Below are positions 7,277 through 12,569 of a stretch of 12,569 nt of DNA, in pieces. The stretch is from a bacterium. Lineage in GTDB: Bacteria; Margulisbacteria; Marinamargulisbacteria; JAAEMD01. The first letter of the stretch is position 1. Each line of letters starts with the position of its first letter. The DNA lies in contig JAAEMD010000379.1 in the NCBI GenBank assembly GCA_024225875.1, positions 1 to 12,569 of the forward strand. The letters run 5' to 3'. A model generated the notes under the pieces. It saw nothing but the letters and a program-made list of their open reading frames with translations. It did no database searches and was not told where the DNA came from. A program made the position numbers and the translations under genes.

Positions 7277-8143
7277 ATGGTAGAAGTTATTAATGAAATT
7301 TTATTGTTATTTAATGATAACTTGTTACAAACACTTAAGTACCTTGTGTATTTTCTTGATATAACATTAGTATACTTTATAATTTATAAAATTCTGCTCT
7401 GGATAACTCATTCTCATGTTGAGAACCTCATGAAAGGCCTGTTTTTAATACTTGGAGTCTATGTGTTCAGTTCTATAATGAATTTGACCACACTGCACTG
7501 GATGCTTGAGAAATTTGCTACTGTACTAATTATACTTATCATAATAATTTTTCAACCGGAACTACGCAGATTTTTAGAAAGGCTTGGGTCTTCCGGTAGT
7601 TTTTTCTCGCCACTTTTAGTTCAGGGCGAGTTACAGAGTACCACTATGATCAATAATATTTTGAAGGCTGTAGATTATCTGGCAAAAGAAAAAATAGGGG
7701 CTCTGATAGTAATTGAGTTAGGAGTGAATCTATCGGAGTATACTGAGTCCGGAATCTCCATTAATGGTTCTGTTACAACAGAGCTTCTTTCAACTTTATT
7801 CTGGCCGCATACCCAGACACATGATGGAGCAGTAATTATCAGAGAAAATAAAATAGATGCTGCTGGTTGTCTTTTGCCTTTGACTGGTACTCCAATTAGA
7901 GACAGGCGTGTTGGGACCAGACATCGTGCTGCACTTGGTCTGTCTGAGTTGACTGATGCCCTTATTATTGTAGTGTCTGAGGAAACAGGGGTTATATCTC
8001 TGGCAGAAGAGGGTAAGTTGACACGTTACTTAACCAAAGAAATTTTAGAGACAAGATTATTTAAACTTTATAAGGAAAGTCCTAAAAAAAGCAGGGTAAG
8101 TATCAGAAATATACTTAATCTGCTTATTCAGAAGAAGGGGTAG
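7277..8143 (+). CDS. cdaA: Diadenylate cyclase (c-di-AMP synthase), CdaA type
   Basis: CdaA condenses two ATP into cyclic di-AMP, a second messenger that governs potassium and osmolyte balance and cell-wall stress in many bacteria. The 288-aa protein has the CdaA layout: three N-terminal membrane helices (about residues 20-40, 52-70 and 78-92), the junction block IIFQPELRRFLERLG (90-104), then the cytoplasmic DAC domain with the DGA motif (183-185, in HDGAVII) and GTRHRAALG (213-221, the RHR motif), followed by SEETGVIS (234-241). All signature catalytic motifs are intact. The usual partner cdaR (YbbR domain) and glmM are absent. Instead the gene is followed after 2 nt by panB and preceded by panD. 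The ribosome binding site is a weak purine run (about 7256-7266). Translational coupling to panB is likely. Confidence 0.95.
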   Translation: MVEVINEILLLFNDNLLQTLKYLVYFLDITLVYFIIYKILLWITHSHVENLMKGLFLILGVYVFSSIMNLTTLHWMLEKFATVLIILIIIIFQPELRRFLERLGSSGSFFSPLLVQGELQSTTMINNILKAVDYLAKEKIGALIVIELGVNLSEYTESGISINGSVTTELLSTLFWPHTQTHDGAVIIRENKIDAAGCLLPLTGTPIRDRRVGTRHRAALGLSELTDALIIVVSEETGVISLAEEGKLTRYLTKEILETRLFKLYKESPKKSRVSIRNILNLLIQKKG

Positions 8144-8145
8144 TT

Positions 8146-8946
8146 ATGAAAAATAAAATTCATCCTGTGAATATTATTCAAAAAAAGAAAGAAAAGATTA
8201 AAATAAAAATGCTTACAGCCTATGATTTCACATTAGCAGTTCTACTGGATAAACAAAATATAGATATTGTGTTAATTGGAGATTCTCTGGGGAATCTGTT
8301 TAATGGTTATCAGAACACGATACCGGTTACTTTTGAAGAAATGCTTTATCATACAAAAGCAGTATCAAAAGCCTGTGAAAGAGCGTTAGTTGTTTCTGAC
8401 ATGCCTTTTTTAAGTTATCAAATATCAGCAGAACAGGCTAAAGAAAATGCTGGCCTGCTTATTAAAGAAGGCGGGGCACAGGCCGTGAAAATGGAAGTGT
8501 CAGGTTCAAATACAGGTTATATAAAAGATGTGATAGATATTGGAGTGCCTGTGATGGGGCACCTGGGATTTACACCCCAGTCTATATATCAGCTGGGTGG
8601 TTATCGTGTACAGGGCAAAACCGATAAAGAGTGCCTGGAAATATTTAATACTGCCAGGCAGCTTGAAAATATCGGTTGCTTTGCAATTGTTCTGGAAATG
8701 GTTCCCAGGGCACTGGCAAAAAAGATAACATCACAACTGGATATACCGGTTATAGGTATAGGTGCAGGAAAGGATTGTGATGGTCAGGTTTTAGTTACTC
8801 ATGATTTAACAGGAATGAATAATGACGCTGTTCCCAGATTCGTTAAACAGTATTCAGATGTTAATTCTGTAATAAAAGAGGCAATTGATAAATATATAAA
8901 AGATGTAGATAATATGGTGTTTCCGGACCAGGAACATTCATATTGA
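8146..8946 (+). CDS. panB: 3-methyl-2-oxobutanoate hydroxymethyltransferase
   Basis: PanB transfers a hydroxymethyl group from 5,10-methylene-tetrahydrofolate to alpha-ketoisovalerate, giving ketopantoate, the first committed step to pantothenate. The 266-aa length is normal. Conserved blocks are MLTAYDF (22-28), GDSLGN (45-50, metal-ligand D46), VSDMPFLSY (83-91, D85), VKME (114-117, E117), PVMGHLGFTPQSIYQLGGYR (135-154), LEMVPRALAKKIT (183-195, catalytic E184), IPVIGIGAG, CDGQVLVTHDLTGM and PRFVKQY. Residues equivalent to the E. coli magnesium ligands and catalytic base are all present. The ATG is 2 nt after the cdaA stop and uses the GAAGGGG purine tract inside the end of cdaA as its ribosome binding site, so the two genes are probably translationally coupled. 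Confidence 0.96.
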   Translation: MKNKIHPVNIIQKKKEKIKIKMLTAYDFTLAVLLDKQNIDIVLIGDSLGNLFNGYQNTIPVTFEEMLYHTKAVSKACERALVVSDMPFLSYQISAEQAKENAGLLIKEGGAQAVKMEVSGSNTGYIKDVIDIGVPVMGHLGFTPQSIYQLGGYRVQGKTDKECLEIFNTARQLENIGCFAIVLEMVPRALAKKITSQLDIPVIGIGAGKDCDGQVLVTHDLTGMNNDAVPRFVKQYSDVNSVIKEAIDKYIKDVDNMVFPDQEHSY

Positions 8947-8981
8947 AATCAGGTAATTTCCAGCCAGTGATTTAGTTTAAG

Positions 8982-8988
8982 AAAGGGA
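8982..8988 (+). promoter_or_regulatory. Ribosome binding site supporting the GTG start of cysS
   Basis: AAAGGGA lies 6 nt before the GTG at 8995. No ATG precedes the conserved N-terminus (IRIHNTLT) in frame, so cysS uses a GTG start. Confidence 0.6.
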
Positions 8989-8994
8989 TTTAAG

Positions 8995-10350
8995 GTGAGT
9001 ATTAGAATACATAATACATTAACAAATAAAAAAGAAGAGTTTGTCCCTGTTATAAACGGGCAGGTTTCTTTTTATGTATGTGGTGTTACAGTTTATGACT
9101 ATTGTCATATTGGACATGCCAGAGCCTATGTAGTTTTTGACTATATTAGACGGTATCTGGAATACCAGGGATATAAGGTCAGGTATACTCAGAATTTTAC
9201 TGATATTGATGATAAGATAATTGCAAGAGCAAATGAAAGAGGGGTATCTATTCAGGAGTTGACCAGAGAATATATTTCAGCTTACTTTGAAGATATGGAC
9301 AAGCTGTATATTAAAAGAGCAGACTCTTATCCCAAAGCTACTGAATATATTAATGAAATGCAGGATATAATTAAAAGTCTGATCAAAAATAACTATGCAT
9401 ATATTATTGATGAAGAGGTATTCTTCTCCGTCGAGAAGAGCTCTGATTATGGAAAATTATCAAAAAAAGTGCTGGATGATCTGGTTGCTGGCAGCAGGGT
9501 AGAGGTTTCTGATAAAAAAAGAAATCCGTTTGACTTTATTTTATGGAAAAAAGCCAAAGCTGGAGAGCCTGGCTGGGACAGTCCATGGGGAAATGGTCGG
9601 CCAGGCTGGCATATAGAATGTTCTGCGATGGTTAATAAAGAGCTTGGTGATACGATCGATATCCATGCAGGTGGGGAAGATCTTGTATTTCCTCATCATG
9701 AAAATGAGATAGCTCAGTCAGAGTCATACACAGGTAAACCATTTGCTAACTACTGGATTCACAACGGGTTTGTAAATATTAGAAATGAGAAAATGGCCAA
9801 GTCTAAAAAGAACTTTTTTACTATAAGAAAAGTTCTGGAAAAATATAATGGTGAAACAATAAGATTTTTTCTGATGAGGGTTCATTATAGAACTCCACTT
9901 AACTTCTCTTTTGAGGGTATTGACGAATCAGCACAAGCTCTGGAGAGGCTTTATAATACTATAAAGCTGCATAAAAATGTTAAACAGAATTCAGATAACA
10001 CTTCAGAAGAATTAAAGGTGTTTAATGATAAGTTTGTTAAGGCAATGGATGATGATTTTAATTCTGCAGAAGCAACAGGTGTCTTATTTGAACTCAATAA
10101 ATATATTAATAAAACAGGTTATGGAGTAGATTTACTGTTGAAACTGGGTAAAATACTGGGGCTGTTTAATATAGAACAGGACTCAGATGCTGTTTTAACA
10201 GAAGAGATACAGTCCTTACTTGATGAAAGGATGATAGCAAAAAAAGAAAGGAATTATGAAAAAGCAGACCTGATACGTGAACGTTTGTTCAATGAACACA
10301 GTATAATTATAGAAGATACAATAGAAGGGGTAAGATGGAAAAGAAAGTAA
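8995..10350 (+). CDS. cysS: Cysteine--tRNA ligase
   Basis: CysRS charges tRNA-Cys with cysteine at the expense of ATP. The 451-aa protein is a class I synthetase of near-usual length. The HIGH motif is CHIGH (37-41). The second signature is KMAKS (266-270), with alanine where KMSKS is canonical. Zinc ligands fall at family positions: C29 (E. coli C28), C209 in HIECSAM, H234 and E238 in FPHHENE. NFTDIDDKII (67-76), GRPGWHIECSAM and AGGEDLVFPHHENEIAQSE are diagnostic. The C-terminal helical anticodon-binding region is complete and ends in RLFNEHSIIIEDTIEGVRWKRK-like sequence typical of the family. Nine of its ten glutamine codons that I checked are CAG, unlike the accessory genes that follow. 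It closes the conserved run; its 3' end overlaps a short, apparently truncated downstream frame. Confidence 0.97.
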   Translation: MSIRIHNTLTNKKEEFVPVINGQVSFYVCGVTVYDYCHIGHARAYVVFDYIRRYLEYQGYKVRYTQNFTDIDDKIIARANERGVSIQELTREYISAYFEDMDKLYIKRADSYPKATEYINEMQDIIKSLIKNNYAYIIDEEVFFSVEKSSDYGKLSKKVLDDLVAGSRVEVSDKKRNPFDFILWKKAKAGEPGWDSPWGNGRPGWHIECSAMVNKELGDTIDIHAGGEDLVFPHHENEIAQSESYTGKPFANYWIHNGFVNIRNEKMAKSKKNFFTIRKVLEKYNGETIRFFLMRVHYRTPLNFSFEGIDESAQALERLYNTIKLHKNVKQNSDNTSEELKVFNDKFVKAMDDDFNSAEATGVLFELNKYINKTGYGVDLLLKLGKILGLFNIEQDSDAVLTEEIQSLLDERMIAKKERNYEKADLIRERLFNEHSIIIEDTIEGVRWKRK

Positions 10351-10406
10351 TAGATCTCTTTTCTGCTAAAGCAATACTACAGGCGTACATAAACTACGCT
10401 ATTTGA
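10335..10406 (+). pseudogene. Short frame overlapping cysS end; possible 5' stub of a lost downstream gene
   Basis: An ATG with a strong purine ribosome binding site (GAAGGGG, inside the end of cysS) opens a 23-codon frame, MEKKVIDLFSAKAILQAYIN then three residues to TGA. It overlaps cysS by 16 nt, the usual geometry of a translationally coupled next gene. It stops just after a small inverted repeat (GCGTA/TACGC, 10383-10399). I read it as the start of a former operon gene cut off by the accessory segment. A genuine tiny peptide or a chance start is also possible. The lost gene is not recognisable from so few residues. Confidence 0.4.
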
Positions 10407-10528
10407 AAACGTCAGTGTCGGATATTTTACTTTGGAACAGCTATAAATCAACTTTTTTTATAACAGCCGGCCAGTAGTAACTATAGATATACTGCTGATA
10501 AACTAACCCGGTATTAATGGAGGCGTAA

Positions 10529-10957
10529 ATGTTTTTATATCAATCTTTTAGACCTGTAAAAAATTATAATAATAGAAATTTTCAACCTTTTGATTCTCAA
10601 TATGTAAAACCAGATCCTTATAAAGACATTCCTGGTCAAATAAACATATTGAAAAAACTCAAACAAAACAACAGCGTAGATAATACAAACATTAGTTTTT
10701 TATGTAAACAACAAAAACTCAGGGATTCTATGGTGGATAATTTACCATCCGTGTCTTATTTGAGGGACATTATATATAAACTTAATTTTAATACAGATTC
10801 AATCAAGATGTTATATGCTGTATTGTGTGTAGAAAACGAAATGGATCGAATCTTGTATAAACCACCAAAATTTCTTCAAAAACTTGAAGAGTTTAAAAAT
10901 TTTATTTTAAAAGAGTACAGTTTTATAATAGTGGATGCTGATAGCCGTGGTATGTAA
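10529..10957 (+). CDS. Hypothetical protein, 142 aa, accessory
   Basis: I do not recognise this protein. A good ribosome binding site (GGAGG, 5 nt before the ATG) supports it as a real gene. The N-terminal third is polar and rich in Asn, Tyr, Pro and Lys (FRPVKNYNNRNFQPF), probably unstructured. The C-terminal two thirds look helical, with charged and leucine/isoleucine patterns (SYLRDIIYKLNF, FLQKLEEFKNFILKEYSF). There is no signal peptide, membrane span or known catalytic motif. All eight glutamines are coded CAA, in contrast to cysS, which suggests a different origin. It lies between the end of the housekeeping run and the 371-aa gene. A 17-bp sequence that also follows the 371-aa gene begins 10 nt after its stop. 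Confidence 0.65.
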   Translation: MFLYQSFRPVKNYNNRNFQPFDSQYVKPDPYKDIPGQINILKKLKQNNSVDNTNISFLCKQQKLRDSMVDNLPSVSYLRDIIYKLNFNTDSIKMLYAVLCVENEMDRILYKPPKFLQKLEEFKNFILKEYSFIIVDADSRGM

Positions 10958-10966
10958 AAAATATGT

Positions 10967-10983
10967 ACTGGCCCACAATAGTG
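10967..10983 (+). repeat. 17-bp direct repeat, copy 1
   Basis: ACTGGCCCACAATAGTG occurs here and again at 12407-12423, exactly 1440 bp apart. In each case it lies shortly after the stop of an accessory gene (10 nt here). It is GC-richer than its surroundings. The bases after it (AAACTGCAATTCCCC and following) resemble the low-complexity ends of insertion sequences. The copies may be remnant element ends or recombination sites. Confidence 0.75.
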
Positions 10984-11224
10984 AAACTGCAATTCCCCAT
11001 TTAAACGGACAGTTCCCTTTGTGCCAGCTATAACACGTCTGCTCGTACGAAAGAATATGAACGTCCCCACTGTTGTCCGGTAATATTTTTCAGCCTAAAG
11101 AAGCGGGGTTCTTGATTATTACAGCAACTAAAAAAACAGAAATTGTTTAGATTCAAAAAAAAAGGGGAAGGTTAATCTAATAGAAAATAGTGAAGTTTAC
11201 AAAAAATTTCAACTATAAAACAAC
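10984..11224. other. Non-coding spacer with element-end-like sequence
   Basis: No convincing gene is present. The first part (10984-11080) is richer in G and C than the flanks and contains AATTCCCC, GGACAGTTCCC and ACGTCCCC, CCC-tipped blocks like those seen at insertion-sequence ends. The second part (11100-11224) is A-rich, with a 7-bp inverted repeat TTAGATT/AATCTAA (11147-11153 and 11174-11180) around a 20-nt loop, in the leader of the 371-aa gene. The promoter of that gene must lie in this stretch or further upstream, but I could not place it. Confidence 0.4.
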
Positions 11225-11232
11225 AGGAGGTG
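11225..11232 (+). promoter_or_regulatory. Strong ribosome binding site fixing the start of the 371-aa gene
   Basis: AGGAGGTG is a near-perfect anti-SD match, 6 nt before the ATG at 11239. An upstream in-frame GTG at 11230 overlaps this site and so cannot be the start. Confidence 0.85.
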
Positions 11233-11238
11233 GTAAAG

Positions 11239-12354
11239 ATGCCAGCAGAAATAGGGACTACTCTTCCATTACGCCCTTTAAATAATAAGTTAAAAAAACA
11301 TACTAAGAGTGAATTACCAAAAAAAAATACAAACCAAGAAAAAAGAAATATAAGCAGTAACCAAACAACAGGGGGTGATCCTTCTGGTTTCGATAAGTCT
11401 TCATTTCATACCTTACATATTTCTCAGAACAATACAAATAACGTTGTGGTCGATAATAATTCACCATCGTCTACAAAAACCGATAATAACAATGTTAGTA
11501 TAAATACCACCCCAACAAAAAAGGTAGCTACTCAGAAGAAGGTCGTCGCTCCGCAAATAAAACAGTTACTGCAACTAAGACAAGACCTAAAAAACGATAT
11601 AAGCGATATAGCAAGTCTAAAGAATAACGCAGATCTACTATTGGTCACGGATATTATGACATTTGGTACAGTGGTACCTATAAAAATAAATCTGGCAACC
11701 TCAGGACAAAATTCTACAATATATCAAAAAGCACTTGCTATAACAAGTGTAGTCTGTAATACTGGTACAATAGTATCATCTGTTGTATCTATGGCTTTTC
11801 CTCCTGCTGCGTTTGTGACAGCCGGGTTTGCTTTTGCATCAATTTTTACTGATGCGGCGATGTTTGTAAATACCGTTAAAAATCTCAATACGGCTTCTAA
11901 TGCTAATCCAGGTGCTAATCCAGGGATGAAGAAAAGTTATACCAAAGCGATTCAGAAGCACGCTATTACTTTATTAGGAAATACAGCTAAAAATCTTTTA
12001 TTCTGTATACCTGGCGTAGCAGCTGGCGTAGCAGCTGGCTCAGCAGCTCTTGGATTTGCCGCAACATTAACATTACCAAGTTTTATCACTGCGAAGTCTA
12101 TCCTTATCACAGCTGGCGTTTCTAAAGTTTTCACAACAGTACCTGTACTTAGGAAGAGCCTTAAAAATGTAGTTAGAAGACTGGGTCTAAAAAATAAGGT
12201 TAAGAAAAATATTAAGAAGGAAAAAATACTAGCCGCGGCCGTGACCGCCCAAGCAAATGCTGACAATGGATTTCAGAAGCTTACCAGCCAACCTAAAAAG
12301 AAACAAAAGGTTTATATTCCAAAAATGTTTTCTAAAAAAATCAGAAACCGTTAA
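11239..12354 (+). CDS. Hypothetical protein, 371 aa, disordered N-terminus and two hydrophobic blocks
   Basis: I do not recognise this protein. Residues 1-100 are hydrophilic and rich in Asn, Thr, Ser and Lys, probably disordered, with no signal peptide. Residues 105-135 could form an amphipathic or coiled-coil helix (IKQLLQLRQDLKNDISDI). Two long hydrophobic, alanine-rich blocks follow (about 165-210 and 252-302), separated by an ANPGANPG linker, and a strongly basic tail ends the chain (RKSLKNVVRRLGLKNKVKKN and beyond). This outline resembles membrane-inserting translocators or bilobed inclusion-membrane effectors of type III secretion, but no motif proves that. A pore-forming toxin or phage membrane protein is equally open. 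Two sets of 12-bp tandem repeats inside the frame keep it open. It stands alone on its transcript as far as seen and is followed by a copy of the 17-bp repeat and an IS630 element. Confidence 0.75.
   Translation: MPAEIGTTLPLRPLNNKLKKHTKSELPKKNTNQEKRNISSNQTTGGDPSGFDKSSFHTLHISQNNTNNVVVDNNSPSSTKTDNNNVSINTTPTKKVATQKKVVAPQIKQLLQLRQDLKNDISDIASLKNNADLLLVTDIMTFGTVVPIKINLATSGQNSTIYQKALAITSVVCNTGTIVSSVVSMAFPPAAFVTAGFAFASIFTDAAMFVNTVKNLNTASNANPGANPGMKKSYTKAIQKHAITLLGNTAKNLLFCIPGVAAGVAAGSAALGFAATLTLPSFITAKSILITAGVSKVFTTVPVLRKSLKNVVRRLGLKNKVKKNIKKEKILAAAVTAQANADNGFQKLTSQPKKKQKVYIPKMFSKKIRNR
11901..11924 (+). repeat. 12-bp tandem repeat, two copies, inside the 371-aa gene
   Basis: TGCTAATCCAGG occurs twice head to tail and encodes the ANPG-ANPG linker between the two hydrophobic blocks. 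The unit is a multiple of three, so copy changes keep the frame. Confidence 0.85.
12011..12046 (+). repeat. 12-bp tandem repeat, three copies, inside the 371-aa gene
   Basis: CTGGCGTAGCAG occurs twice exactly (12011-12034) and a third time with two changes (12035-12046). It encodes the small-residue run GVAAGVAAGSAA in the second hydrophobic block. Slippage would lengthen or shorten this segment in steps of four residues. Confidence 0.85.
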
Positions 12355-12406
12355 AAACGGTACCGGAAACAAAAATATGGAAGACCCATTATCATAATCA
12401 GTACAA

Positions 12407-12423
12407 ACTGGCCCACAATAGTG
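12407..12423 (+). repeat. 17-bp direct repeat, copy 2
   Basis: This is identical to 10967-10983. Here it lies 53 bp before the IS630 transposase start and 52 bp after the stop of the 371-aa gene. The distance to the transposase start would suit the left terminal end of that element, in which case copy 1 would be a stray end. Confidence 0.75.
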
Positions 12424-12476
12424 TTGATAAATATTACTCAGTTCACAAAGTAGTAGATAAATAGTATACTTAGTTT

Positions 12477-12569
12477 ATGCAAAAAACAGATGCCAGAAAA
12501 TTGACAAGAGACGGACAAGAAACATTAAGGATTAGAGTTGTTAAAGCTATAACATCAAATAAAGTAACC
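12477..12569 (+). CDS. IS630-family transposase, N-terminal end (3' part outside window)
   Basis: An ATG opens a frame that runs off the right edge after 31 codons. The start MQKTDARKLTRDGQETLRIR is typical of IS630-family transposases (the DARKL...Q..LR.R pattern that leads into the helix-turn-helix DNA-binding domain). No clear ribosome binding site precedes it, which is common in transposases. The catalytic DDE domain is outside the window, so whether the element is intact cannot be told. It has the same orientation as the IS630 fragment at the left edge. Because the two fragments cover opposite ends of the protein, they cannot be compared. They may be the same element or different members of the family. 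Confidence 0.8.
   Translation, partial: MQKTDARKLTRDGQETLRIRVVKAITSNKVT

Noticed and set aside
10876..11070. 64-aa minus-strand frame after the 142-aa gene
   Set aside because: It overlaps the 142-aa gene and the repeat region and has no ribosome binding site or recognisable sequence.
11952..12266. 104-aa minus-strand frame opposite the 371-aa gene
   Set aside because: It is an Ala-rich shadow created by the repeats and alanine codons of the plus-strand gene.
12347..12361. ACCGTT-AAA-AACGGT hairpin across the stop of the 371-aa gene
   Set aside because: The stem is only 6 bp with a 3-nt loop and no T-tract follows, so it is not a credible intrinsic terminator.
10967..12423. Integron cassette array
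   Set aside because: The repeats lack the attC core sites (RYYYAAC and GTTRRRY) and imperfect inverted structure, and no integrase is present.

Overview
The window is AT-rich bacterial DNA holding a conserved housekeeping block flanked by accessory DNA and pieces of transposable elements. LPS-type heptose synthesis (hldD) and an LpxB-related glycosyltransferase point to a diderm cell. A CdaA-type c-di-AMP synthase, more typical of Firmicutes-like and cyanobacteria-allied lineages than of Proteobacteria, fits a low-GC Gram-negative Firmicute or a candidate phylum near the Cyanobacteria. The sequence alone does not settle the phylum.

Layout. (1) Bases 2-178: last 58 codons of an IS630-family transposase. 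(2) 367-2406, minus strand: a Type II restriction-modification pair, a C5-cytosine methyltransferase followed by a BsuBI/PstI-family endonuclease, with a candidate promoter inside a palindromic element. (3) 2681-3826: an LpxB-related glycosyltransferase-like gene, convergent with murC (3841-5265, minus). (4) A perfect 15-bp hairpin lies just upstream of murC, in the divergent gap with hldD. (5) 5417-10350, plus strand: a tight operon-like run hldD, def, panD, cdaA, panB, cysS. (6) A start codon with a good ribosome binding site overlaps the end of cysS but opens only a 23-codon frame, which suggests the old operon was broken here. (7) 10529-12354: two unrecognised accessory genes of 142 and 371 aa, each with a strong ribosome binding site. 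Both are followed by the same 17-bp sequence. (8) 12477-12569: first 31 codons of another IS630-family transposase.

The housekeeping run joins envelope sugar synthesis (hldD), N-terminal protein maturation (def), pantothenate/CoA precursor synthesis (panD, panB), c-di-AMP signalling (cdaA) and cysteine charging of tRNA (cysS). The RM pair and the 3' accessory segment look like acquired DNA. In the 142-aa gene all eight glutamine codons are CAA, whereas cysS uses almost only CAG. The most unusual items are the 371-aa protein (disordered Asn/Ser/Thr-rich N-terminus, two long hydrophobic blocks, basic tail), the repeated 17-mer behind both accessory genes, and the hairpin covering the murC leader. 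I saw no tRNA, rRNA, CRISPR array or convincing intrinsic terminator. No gene-free stretch exceeds 300 bases.
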